From: Candidatus Lachnoclostridium avicola
GTDB lineage: Bacteria; Bacillota; Clostridia; Lachnospirales; Lachnospiraceae
Length of the DNA stretch: 64,000 bases
Direction: 5' to 3'
NCBI GenBank assembly: GCA_019114465.1
Contig: DXFM01000003.1
Location: 124,001-188,000, forward strand
A program made the translations under genes and the position numbers. The notes beneath the pieces are model-generated. The model had not been told where the DNA came from, made no database searches, and saw only the letters and a list, made by a program, of their open reading frames with translations. Of this stretch, positions 49,920 through 56,915 are shown piece by piece. Position 1 is the stretch's first letter; every line of letters starts with the position of its first letter.

Positions 49920-51074
49920 ATGGAAGTATATTTTGACAATTCGGCGACCACCAGAGTGCTGGACAAGGTGGTGGCCGCCATGGATCAGATGATGACGGAA
50001 AACTACGGCAACCCTTCCGCTCGCCACATTATGGGCGTGCGGGCGGAAAACGCGGTGAAGCAGGCGGCATCCCAGGTGGCAAAGACCCTGAAGGTGAAGG
50101 AAAAAGAGATTTTATTTACCTCCGGCGGTTCTGAGTCCAACAACATGGCCTTAATCGGTACAGCCCTGGCCAACAAGCGGGCGGGGAAGCACATCATCGC
50201 GTCCAACATTGAGCATCCGTCCATCTACAATACCCTGGGATTTTTGGAGGAGATGGGCTTTGAAGTGACGTACCTCCGGGTGGACCAGAAAGGTCATGTG
50301 GATCTGGAACAGTTAAAACAGGCTGTCCGGCAGGATACCATTCTGGTTTCCGTCATGTATGTGAACAATGAGGTGGGAGCAGTGGAGCCGGTGGAGGAGA
50401 TCGGAAAGATCGTCCACGGCGCCAACCCGGGGACTGTTTTCCATGTGGACGCCATCCAGGCCTATGGAAAGTTTCAGATCCGGCCGAAAAAGCAGGGGAT
50501 CGATCTGCTGTCTGTCAGCGGTCACAAGCTCCACGGGCCGAAGGGCATCGGCTTTCTCTACATTGACGAGCATGTGAAGATCCGCCCCATCATCTACGGC
50601 GGCGGTCAGCAGCGGGGCATGCGCTCCGGTACGGAGAATGTGCCGGGAATCGTGGGAATGGGAGTGGCGGCCGAGGAGGCCTACACCAATTTTGAGGAGA
50701 AGGTGGGCCACCTCTGCGCCCTGAAGGACCATATGCTGGAGCGGTTAAAAGAGGTGGAAGGCGCCACCCCCAACAGCTATCCGGGCAGGGAGAGCGCGCC
50801 CCAGGTGGTGAGCGTCAGCTTCTCCGGCGTCCGCAGCGAGGTGCTCCTCCACGCCCTGGAGGATAAGGGAATCTACGTGTCCTCCGGCTCCGCCTGCTCT
50901 TCCAACCATCCGGACGTGAGCGGAACCTTGAAGGGCATCGGGGTGAAACCGGAGCTTCTGGACTCCACCCTGCGGTTCAGCTTCGGCCGGTTCAACACCC
51001 TGGAGGAAGTGGACTACTGTATTGAGACACTGAAGGAATTACTGCCGGTGCTTCGCCGGTATCAGAGAGGATAA
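49920..51074 (+). CDS. cysteine desulfurase (NifS/IscS type)
   Basis: A 384-residue PLP enzyme that takes sulfur from cysteine as a persulfide. MEVYFDNSATT at the start, SGGSESNNMALIG, HVDAIQAYGK, the PLP-Lys region SVSGHKLHGPKG, and the catalytic Cys loop SSGSACSSN followed by RFSFGRFN. GGGAGA precedes the ATG. Only 8 nt separate it from thiI, and in Firmicutes such a pair supplies sulfur for 4-thiouridine in tRNA, so this copy is probably the ThiI-dedicated desulfurase (NifZ-like) and not the Fe-S cluster one. Confidence 0.93.
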   Translation: MEVYFDNSATTRVLDKVVAAMDQMMTENYGNPSARHIMGVRAENAVKQAASQVAKTLKVKEKEILFTSGGSESNNMALIGTALANKRAGKHIIASNIEHPSIYNTLGFLEEMGFEVTYLRVDQKGHVDLEQLKQAVRQDTILVSVMYVNNEVGAVEPVEEIGKIVHGANPGTVFHVDAIQAYGKFQIRPKKQGIDLLSVSGHKLHGPKGIGFLYIDEHVKIRPIIYGGGQQRGMRSGTENVPGIVGMGVAAEEAYTNFEEKVGHLCALKDHMLERLKEVEGATPNSYPGRESAPQVVSVSFSGVRSEVLLHALEDKGIYVSSGSACSSNHPDVSGTLKGIGVKPELLDSTLRFSFGRFNTLEEVDYCIETLKELLPVLRRYQRG

Positions 51075-51082
51075 ACGAATTT

Positions 51083-52270
51083 ATGGAATTCAGATCATTT
51101 TTAATCAAGTACGCGGAGATCGGCACGAAGGGCAAGAACCGCTACCTGTTTGAGGACGCCCTGATCAAGCAGATCAAGCGGGCCTTAAAGGCGGTGGACG
51201 GCCATTTCGTCATCACCAAGGAGTCGGGCCGCATCTACGTGGACGCGGAGGGAGAGTACGACTACGACGAGACCCTGGATGCCTTAAAGCGGGTGTTTGG
51301 AATCGTGTGGATCTGCCCCATGGTCCAGTTTGAGGACCGGGATTATGAGAATATCAAGAAACAGATCGTAGCCTATATGGACGAGGTATACCCGGACAAG
51401 CATCTGACCTTCAAGGTCAACGCCAGAAGGGGGGATAAGAGCTATCCCCATATGTCAGAGGAAATCAACCGGGATATGGGAGAGGTGATTTTAAATGCCT
51501 TCCCGGAGACGAAGGTGGACGTGCATCACCCGGATGTGATGCTTCACATCGAAGTGCGGAAAAAGGTGAATGTCTACTCCCTGATGATTCCGGGAGCCGG
51601 CGGAATGCCGGTGGGCACCAACGGAAAAGCCATGCTCCTTCTCTCGGGCGGCATTGACAGCCCGGTGGCAGGCTGGATGATTGCAAAGAGGGGAGTGAAG
51701 ATCGACGCCGTGTACTTCCACGCGCCGCCCTACACCAGCGAGCGGGCGAAACAGAAGGTGGTGGATCTGGCGAAGCTGGTGGCCAGGTATTCCGGCCCCA
51801 TTGCCCTTCATGTGGTGAATTTTACAGACATTCAGCTTTACATTTACGAGAAATGTCCCTACGAGGAGCTGACCATCATCATGCGCCGCTATATGATGCG
51901 GATCGCGGAGCAGATCGCCGCGGAGACCGGATGCATCGGTCTGATTACCGGCGAGAGCATCGGTCAGGTGGCGTCCCAGACCATGCAGTCCCTTCTGTGC
52001 ACCAACGAGGTGTGCACCCTGCCGGTATACCGGCCCCTCATCGGGTTTGACAAGCAGGAGATCGTGGATATTTCCGAGAAGATCGACACCTATGAGACCT
52101 CCGTTCTGCCGTACGAGGACTGCTGCACCATCTTCGTGGCCAAGCATCCGGTGACCAAGCCCAGCCTGGATCGGATCAAGCGGTCGGAGCGGAATCTGCA
52201 GGAGAAGATCGACGAGATGGTGGAGGAAGCCATCCGGACAAAAGAGACCATCTGGTGTGACATCGGATAG
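51083..52270 (+). CDS. thiI: tRNA 4-thiouridine synthase
   Basis: A 395-residue protein: N-terminal ferredoxin-like/THUMP domain (LIKYAEIGTKGKNRYLFEDAL, HLTFKVNARRGDKSYP) and PP-loop ATPase domain (LLLSGGIDSPVAGWMIAKRG, GLITGESIGQVASQT, EDCCTIF). There is no C-terminal rhodanese domain, as usual for Firmicutes. It activates U8 of tRNA and receives sulfur from the adjacent desulfurase. The last codons and TAG stop (52268-52270) lie within copy 2 of the 43-bp palindromic repeat. Confidence 0.95.
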   Translation: MEFRSFLIKYAEIGTKGKNRYLFEDALIKQIKRALKAVDGHFVITKESGRIYVDAEGEYDYDETLDALKRVFGIVWICPMVQFEDRDYENIKKQIVAYMDEVYPDKHLTFKVNARRGDKSYPHMSEEINRDMGEVILNAFPETKVDVHHPDVMLHIEVRKKVNVYSLMIPGAGGMPVGTNGKAMLLLSGGIDSPVAGWMIAKRGVKIDAVYFHAPPYTSERAKQKVVDLAKLVARYSGPIALHVVNFTDIQLYIYEKCPYEELTIIMRRYMMRIAEQIAAETGCIGLITGESIGQVASQTMQSLLCTNEVCTLPVYRPLIGFDKQEIVDISEKIDTYETSVLPYEDCCTIFVAKHPVTKPSLDRIKRSERNLQEKIDEMVEEAIRTKETIWCDIG

Positions 52271-52304
52271 GGAAAATCCCTTCCCCTATCCGATTCGCGA
52301 TACC
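52262..52304. repeat. 43-bp palindromic dispersed repeat, copy 2
   Basis: Arms ATCGGATAGGG (52262-52272) and CCCTATCCGAT (52284-52294), then TCGCGATACC. It is the reverse complement of 3986-4028 with two differences. The left arm provides the final codons and stop of thiI. Confidence 0.8.
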
Positions 52305-52415
52305 GCGGGCAGCACGAACCATGAAAGCCCTCGGATCGCTCCGTGCTGCGCACTCACGCGATTCGACCTGCATTCGCAATCCGGCCTGCCGGCCTTCTTG
52401 CTCATACAGGTGAGC

Positions 52416-52483
52416 GTCTCTAAAGCAGAGACGGTCCGGTCTGCAAGCAGCCCGTTCCGCCTCTGCTTTGAGACCGGGCTTTT
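52416..52483 (+). terminator. structured spacer with two mutually exclusive folds, one terminator-like
   Basis: GTCTC-T-AAAGCAGAG (52416-52430) can pair with CTCTGCTTTGAGAC (52461-52474), 14 bp with one bulge. A competing, topologically incompatible stem AGCCCG (52449-52454) with CGGGCT (52475-52480) ends in T4. A local hairpin CGTCTCT/AGAGACG (52415-52433) also competes. Region 52305-52415 holds no gene I can support. Confidence 0.5.
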
Positions 52484-52486
52484 ACA

Positions 52487-52522
52487 GTAAAAAAACGAAG
52501 CGCCCCTTTGAAGGGCGCTTCG
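52487..52522 (-). terminator. terminator of the HPr-like gene (minus strand)
   Basis: A 10-bp stem CGAAGCGCCC/GGGCGCTTCG (52496-52505 with 52513-52522) with a 7-nt loop. Read on the minus strand it is followed by a T-run. Confidence 0.85.
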
Positions 52523-52584
52523 CCTGCTCATTTCACAAATTTGAAAATTTCGGAGCGGAAGCTCCGCCGGAAAATATTCTGTGA

Positions 52585-52818
52585 TTACTCTACCATGTAG
52601 GGAGCCAGAGTGGTCAGGATGGTGTCCAGGTTGGACTCTGCGTGGATGTTTAAGTCGATGGGCTTGGACAGATCCAGGCTGAAGATTCCCATAATGGATT
52701 TTGCATCGATCACGTATCTTCCGGATACCAGATCAAAGTCAACGTCGAACTTGGACAGATCGTTTACGAAAGACTTTACTTTATCGATAGAATTTAAAGA
52801 AATACGTACAGTTTTCAT
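52585..52818 (-). CDS. HPr-like protein lacking the PTS histidine
   Basis: A 77-residue protein with the HPr fold pattern. The region corresponding to the catalytic GLHARPA loop reads NSIDKVKSFV, so the phosphocarrier His is missing. The regulatory serine motif is kept (DAKSIMGIFSLDL, Ser41). This resembles Crh-type proteins, which cannot carry phosphate in the PTS but may be phosphorylated on Ser by HPr kinase. The start is the ATG at 52818, preceded by AGGAGGATG; longer frames overlap mtaB. It has its own promoter and terminator, so it is monocistronic. A role in carbon-catabolite signalling is inferred. Confidence 0.82.
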   Translation of the reverse strand: MKTVRISLNSIDKVKSFVNDLSKFDVDFDLVSGRYVIDAKSIMGIFSLDLSKPIDLNIHAESNLDTILTTLAPYMVE

Positions 52819-52869
52819 GTTGAAACATCCTCCTCTATCTGCGGCCTGAAAAGCCGTTCTTCTGATTCC

Positions 52870-52898
52870 ATAGTACAGATGTGCGGAGGAAAAGTCAA
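52870..52898 (-). promoter_or_regulatory. promoter of the HPr-like gene
   Basis: Minus strand: TTGACT (52898-52893), 17-bp spacer, TACTAT (52875-52870). Confidence 0.75.
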
Positions 52899-52986
52899 GA
52901 GGTACTTTTGACGAAAATGGCATGTACGGAAAATAGGCCATGGTTCCCCAGGAGGAACCGGGGCGGGAACAGAAATGGAGAATTTT

Positions 52987-54321
52987 ATGAGAAAAGCGGC
53001 GTTTCACAATTTGGGATGCAAGGTAAATGCCTATGAGACGGAAGCCATGGAACAGATGCTGGAGGCGGCGGGATATGAGATCGTTCCCTTTGCCCCCGGG
53101 GCGGATGTGTATGTGATCAACACCTGTTCCGTGACCAATATCGCGGACCGTAAATCCAGACAGATGCTCCACCGGGCAAAAAAGATGAATCCGGAGGCGG
53201 TGGTGGTGGCTGCCGGCTGCTACGTGCAGGCTGCCGGCCGGGAACTGGCGGAGAAGGATGAGGCGGTGGACATTGTCATCGGCAATGACAGAAAAAAGGA
53301 GCTGGTTCAGATTCTGGACCGGTATTTTCAGGAGAAGACGACGGGTGAGGAACCGGAGGATGTGTATCTGAAGGATCTGGTTTCTCCCACGGAGTATGAG
53401 GAGCTTCACATCAGCCGGGTGGAGGAGCACACCAGGGCCTTCATCAAGGTGCAGGATGGCTGCAATCAGTTCTGCAGCTACTGCATCATTCCCTACACCA
53501 GAGGCCGGGTGAGAAGCCGGAGACCGGAGGATGTGGCGGAGGAGATCCGGGGCCTGGCGGCCCAGGGATATAAGGAAATGGTGCTCACCGGGATCCATTT
53601 AAGCTCCTACGGAGTGGATTTTCCCGGAGGCAGGCCGGGTCTGATGGATTTGATCGCCATGGTTCACGAGATTGACGGGGTGGAGAGAATCCGCCTGGGT
53701 TCCCTGGAACCCAGGATCATCACGGAGGAATCCGCCGGCTTCATGGCGGGCTTAAAAAAGCTCTGCCCCCATTTCCACCTGTCTCTTCAGAGCGGCTGCG
53801 ACGAGACCTTAAAGCGGATGAACCGGAAGTACACCACGGAGGAATATCTGGAAAAGTGCGAGATCCTGAGAAAGCACTTTGACCGTCCGGCCATCACCAC
53901 CGACGTGATCGTGGGATTCCCCGGGGAGACGGAGGAAGAGTTTGAGCAGACCCGGGCATTTGTGGAGCGGGTGCATTTCTACGAGATGCACGTGTTCAAA
54001 TACTCCAGGAGGAAGGGAACCCGGGCGGACCGGATGGACGGCCAGGTGCCGGAGCCGGTGAAGGCAGAGCGGAGCGACGTGCTCCTGGAGCTGGAAAAAA
54101 CCATGTCCGAGGAGTACCGGCGCCTGTGGCTGGGAGAGACGGTGGACCTGCTTCTGGAAGAAGAGTCGGAGATAGACGGAAAACCGGTGATGACCGGCTG
54201 CACCAGAGAGTATGTGAAGTGCGTCGTGGAGAAAAAACCGGGAATGGAAAAGGGAATGATGGTGAGAGGAACGGCGTCGAAGCTTTTGGACGGCGGCGTG
54301 ATGGAAGTGGTCACAGACTGA
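52987..54321 (+). CDS. mtaB: tRNA t6A37 methylthiotransferase
   Basis: A 444-residue radical-SAM enzyme that adds a methylthio group to t6A at position 37 of tRNA. N-terminal UPF0004 domain with Cys ligands (NLGCKVNAYETE, INTCSVTN, VAAGCYVQ). The radical SAM CxxxCxxC is in QDGCNQFCSYCIIPYTRGR, and a C-terminal TRAM domain follows. The ATG at 52987 has GGAG 6 nt upstream and is preferred to one 12 nt earlier. The KVNAYETE and GCYVQ motifs place it in MtaB and not MiaB/RimO. Confidence 0.95.
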   Translation: MRKAAFHNLGCKVNAYETEAMEQMLEAAGYEIVPFAPGADVYVINTCSVTNIADRKSRQMLHRAKKMNPEAVVVAAGCYVQAAGRELAEKDEAVDIVIGNDRKKELVQILDRYFQEKTTGEEPEDVYLKDLVSPTEYEELHISRVEEHTRAFIKVQDGCNQFCSYCIIPYTRGRVRSRRPEDVAEEIRGLAAQGYKEMVLTGIHLSSYGVDFPGGRPGLMDLIAMVHEIDGVERIRLGSLEPRIITEESAGFMAGLKKLCPHFHLSLQSGCDETLKRMNRKYTTEEYLEKCEILRKHFDRPAITTDVIVGFPGETEEEFEQTRAFVERVHFYEMHVFKYSRRKGTRADRMDGQVPEPVKAERSDVLLELEKTMSEEYRRLWLGETVDLLLEEESEIDGKPVMTGCTREYVKCVVEKKPGMEKGMMVRGTASKLLDGGVMEVVTD

Positions 54322-54337
54322 GAAGGGAGCGTTGGAT

Positions 54338-54730
54338 ATGGAGAAAAAGAAAATTGCGGCGGCGGGAATTCTTCTGATCCTGGCCTGCATCCTGGCGGGA
54401 GTCCTGTATTTCTGCTTAAGACCCCAGCCTTCCGAGGGAATGAAGCATATTTCCGTGACGGTGGTTCACGGTAACGGGGAGGAGAAGGTGTTCCCCTACG
54501 ACACGGACGCCGCCTATCTGGGAGAATTGCTGGAGGCGGACGGCCTGATTTCCGGGGAGGACGGACAGTTCGGCCTTTTTATCACGGAAGTGGACGGGGA
54601 GACGGCAGACGACCAGGCTCAGGAGTGGTGGTGCATCACAAAGGGCGGAGAGATGGTGAACACCTCCGTGGACACTACCCCCATCGAGGACGGGGATGAG
54701 TTTGAACTGACCCTGAAAGAGGGATACTGA
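54338..54730 (+). CDS. membrane-anchored DUF4430 protein
   Basis: A 130-residue protein with one N-terminal membrane helix (AAAGILLILACILAGVLYFC) and an extracellular DUF4430 domain (VFPYDTDAAYLGELLEADGL, EWWCITKGGEMVN, DGDEFELTLKEGY). DUF4430 is related to the C-terminal domain of vertebrate cobalamin carriers. The ATG at 54338 is chosen by its distance from GGGAG. The ECF S-component gene begins immediately after its stop, suggesting joint function in uptake of a vitamin-like compound. Confidence 0.85.
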   Translation: MEKKKIAAAGILLILACILAGVLYFCLRPQPSEGMKHISVTVVHGNGEEKVFPYDTDAAYLGELLEADGLISGEDGQFGLFITEVDGETADDQAQEWWCITKGGEMVNTSVDTTPIEDGDEFELTLKEGY

Positions 54731-55225
54731 TTGAGGGGGCACAGGACGAGAGATCTGGCGGTGATGGGCCTGCTTGCCGCCCTGCTCTTTGCCGGACAGG
54801 TGGCCCTGGCGTCCCTTCCCAATGTGGAGATTGTCTCCCTGCTGGTGATTCTGTACGCTCTGGCCCTGGGACGCCGGGTGTTTCCGGTGATTTACACCTT
54901 CGTTCTGCTGGAGGGGATCTTTTACGGATTCGGCATCTGGTGGATCAGCTATCTCTATGTGTGGCCGGCCCTGGCCCTTTTTGCCATGGCTTTCCGGAAA
55001 GTGGATTCCCCGGTGTTTTTCAGCATCCTGTCCGGATTTTTCGGACTTTTTTTCGGCGCACTCTGCGCGGTTCCCTATTTTTTTGCGGGAGGACCGGCGG
55101 CCGCCTTTGCCTACTGGATTTCCGGCATTCCCTTCGATCTGGTGCACTGCGGCGGAAATTTTATTCTTTGTCTGGCGCTGTTTCGCCCCTTAAAACGGGT
55201 GATCACAGCCCTGACTTCAGACTGA
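54731..55225 (+). CDS. ECF transporter S component
   Basis: A 164-residue membrane protein with about five to six helices, of the ECF-type substrate-binding (S) family: AVMGLLAALLFAGQVALASLPNVEIVSLL at the start, and a conserved GNF-type end (DLVHCGGNFILCLALFRPLKR). The start is a TTG directly after the DUF4430 stop. No EcfA/EcfT energising genes are in the window, so it would share a common module encoded elsewhere. The ligand is unknown; the DUF4430 partner hints at a cobamide-related compound. Confidence 0.82.
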   Translation: MRGHRTRDLAVMGLLAALLFAGQVALASLPNVEIVSLLVILYALALGRRVFPVIYTFVLLEGIFYGFGIWWISYLYVWPALALFAMAFRKVDSPVFFSILSGFFGLFFGALCAVPYFFAGGPAAAFAYWISGIPFDLVHCGGNFILCLALFRPLKRVITALTSD

Positions 55226-55240
55226 GGGCAAAAAAATCCC

Positions 55241-55269
55241 TTTACGAATCAGAAATAATAGTATAGAAT
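55241..55269 (+). promoter_or_regulatory. promoter of the ireB-ruvX operon
   Basis: TTTACG (55241-55246), 17-bp spacer, TAGAAT (55264-55269). Confidence 0.7.
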
Positions 55270-55300
55270 AGTAACGAACAGTTAAAGGACGTGAGATAAT

Positions 55301-55567
55301 ATGGGCGATATTCATAATACGCAGTATTTCAAGGCAGTACAGGAAGAAAATAAGATGGATGTGAGCGAGATCCTGGAACAGGTCTATGTGGCGCTGACGG
55401 AAAAGGGCTACAACCCGATCAATCAGATCGTGGGCTATATTATGTCCGGGGATCCCACTTATATTACCAGTCATAAGAATGCCAGAAGCCTGATCATGAA
55501 GGCAGAGCGTGATGAGATCCTGGAAGAACTGATGCAGGTGTATATTGATACGAAGTTGAAAAAGTAA
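55301..55567 (+). CDS. IreB family regulatory phosphoprotein (UPF0297)
   Basis: An 88-residue protein of the UPF0297/IreB family: [34 protein letters not shown] is nearly invariant (shown in full family context; key part [14 protein letters not shown]). In enterococci IreB is phosphorylated by the PASTA kinase IreK and controls cephalosporin tolerance. Its place ahead of ruvX and the DUF1292 gene is conserved in Firmicutes. Confidence 0.93.
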   Translation: MGDIHNTQYFKAVQEENKMDVSEILEQVYVALTEKGYNPINQIVGYIMSGDPTYITSHKNARSLIMKAERDEILEELMQVYIDTKLKK

Positions 55568-55657
55568 GGCTCTCCGCGGAGTGCGGAGGGCTTTCCGGCG
55601 TGGCTGTATGCGGTGGCGCACTGGTTGCGCGCCGCTTCAAAAGAAGGTTCGTGTGGG

Positions 55658-55688
55658 GATAAGGGCTGCTTCATTCGCAGCCCTTATC
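55658..55688 (+). other. 12-bp perfect hairpin upstream of ruvX
   Basis: GATAAGGGCTGC (55658-55669) pairs with GCAGCCCTTATC (55677-55688), loop 7 nt, no T-run. It follows a weaker hairpin after ireB (CTCCGC/GCGGAG near 55571). It may set mRNA stability or processing between ireB and ruvX. Confidence 0.6.
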
Positions 55689-55725
55689 ATCTAATAGGAG
55701 ACTGCGCCGGTTCGAGGAAGAGAAA

Positions 55726-56157
55726 ATGAGAATTATGGGACTGGACTACGGCTCCAGGACAGTAGGCGTGGCGGTGAGCGACGCTCTGGGACTGACGGCC
55801 CAGGGCGTGGAGACAGTGACCAGAGAAGAGGAAAACAAACTGAGGAAGACCCTGCGCAGGATTGAGGAGCTGGCAAAGGAATATGAGGTGGACCGGATCG
55901 TTCTGGGCTGCCCGAAAAATATGAACAATACCCTGGGAGAGCGGGTGCAGAAGACGGAGGAGTTCGGCAGAATGCTGGAACGCCGTCTTGGGCTGCCGGT
56001 GATTTACTGGGATGAACGTCTGACAACTGTGGCGGCGGAGCGCATTCTCATGGAGAGCGGTGTCCGCCGGGAGAACAGAAAGCAAGTGATTGACAAGGTG
56101 GCCGCGGGGCTGATCCTGCAGGGCTATCTGGATTCCCTCTGCCGGGATGAAGAGTAG
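55726..56157 (+). CDS. ruvX: Holliday junction resolvase-like / pre-16S rRNA nuclease (YqgF/RuvX)
   Basis: A 143-residue RNase H-fold protein. Catalytic motifs: [16 protein letters not shown] (Asp), [33 protein letters not shown], and C-terminal [15 protein letters not shown] (Asp). The family trims 16S rRNA 5' ends and may resolve DNA junctions. It lies in the conserved IreB-RuvX-DUF1292 block. Confidence 0.94.
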   Translation: MRIMGLDYGSRTVGVAVSDALGLTAQGVETVTREEENKLRKTLRRIEELAKEYEVDRIVLGCPKNMNNTLGERVQKTEEFGRMLERRLGLPVIYWDERLTTVAAERILMESGVRRENRKQVIDKVAAGLILQGYLDSLCRDEE

Positions 56158-56165
56158 GAGAGAGA

Positions 56166-56435
56166 ATGGAAGAGACGATTATCATGACGGATGAAAACGG
56201 GGAGAACGTGGAATTTTACGTGCTGGAAGAGACCAGAATCCACGGCAGAAACTATCTCCTCGTGACAGATGCGAAGGAAGATGAGGACGGCGAGTGCTAT
56301 ATTTTAAGGGATATGTCCGGCGCCGATGACCCGGAGGCGGTCTATGAGTTCGTGGAGGACGACGGCGAGCTGGACGGGCTGTACCGGATTTTTTCCGAGC
56401 TTCTGGATGACACGGACGTGGAACTGGAAAAGTAA
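56166..56435 (+). CDS. DUF1292 family protein
   Basis: An 89-residue acidic protein (many Asp/Glu), matching DUF1292 (YrzB): MTDENGENVEFYVLEET, YLLVTDAKEDEDGECYIL and a C-terminal FSELLDD. No known function. It starts 8 nt after ruvX and belongs to the same conserved block. Confidence 0.88.
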   Translation: MEETIIMTDENGENVEFYVLEETRIHGRNYLLVTDAKEDEDGECYILRDMSGADDPEAVYEFVEDDGELDGLYRIFSELLDDTDVELEK

Positions 56436-56450
56436 GGAAAGGATGTGTAT

Positions 56451-56897
56451 ATGAATCAGGAAGATTTCAAAGAATTACTTCGTGGAAAAGGGCTGAAGGT
56501 GACCTCCCAGAGACTGCTGGTCCTGCAGATCATGGCAGAACATCCGGGAGAGCATCTGACAACGGAAGAGATTTATGATTTGGTGAGAAAGACAAACCCT
56601 GAGATCGGACTGGCCACGATTTACCGGACGGTACAGGTTCTGGTGGACCTGCACCTGATCGACAAGATCAGCTTTGACGACGATGTGGCCCGCTATGAGC
56701 TGAGAAACAGCAATACGAAGCACCACCACCACCATGCCATCTGCTTAGGATGCGGAAAGGTATTTTCATTTGAGGACGATTTACTGGAAAATCTGGAGGC
56801 GGCCGTGGAGGACCGTCTGGGATTTGCTGTGGTGGACCATGAGGTAAAACTGTATGGATACTGCAGAGACTGCAGGGAAAAAATGGATCAAGATTAA
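56451..56897 (+). CDS. Fur/PerR family metalloregulator
   Basis: A 148-residue Fur-family repressor. The winged HTH covers residues 1-80 (GLKVTSQRLLVLQIMAEHPGEHLTTEEIYDLV, IGLATIYRTVQVLVDLHLI). The dimerisation/metal domain has KHHHHHAICLGCGKV and YGYCRDC, giving a CxxC...CxxC structural zinc site and His-rich regulatory site. Sequence alone does not separate Fur from PerR or Zur. The ATG at 56451 is preferred to a GTG 6 nt upstream. It follows the DUF1292 gene by 15 nt and precedes the RNase J gene by 18 nt. Confidence 0.92.
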   Translation: MNQEDFKELLRGKGLKVTSQRLLVLQIMAEHPGEHLTTEEIYDLVRKTNPEIGLATIYRTVQVLVDLHLIDKISFDDDVARYELRNSNTKHHHHHAICLGCGKVFSFEDDLLENLEAAVEDRLGFAVVDHEVKLYGYCRDCREKMDQD

Positions 56898-56915
56898 GTT
56901 TGGAGGTTAGGAACT

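Noticed and set aside
52908-52936. Promoter for mtaB (TTGACG then AAATAG)
   Set aside because: The -35 is good, but the -10 is too poor to call; mtaB's promoter remains unidentified.
52819-53598. Large upstream extension of the HPr-like gene on the minus strand
   Set aside because: It runs antisense through mtaB and across the HPr promoter; the family sequence begins at the ATG at 52818.
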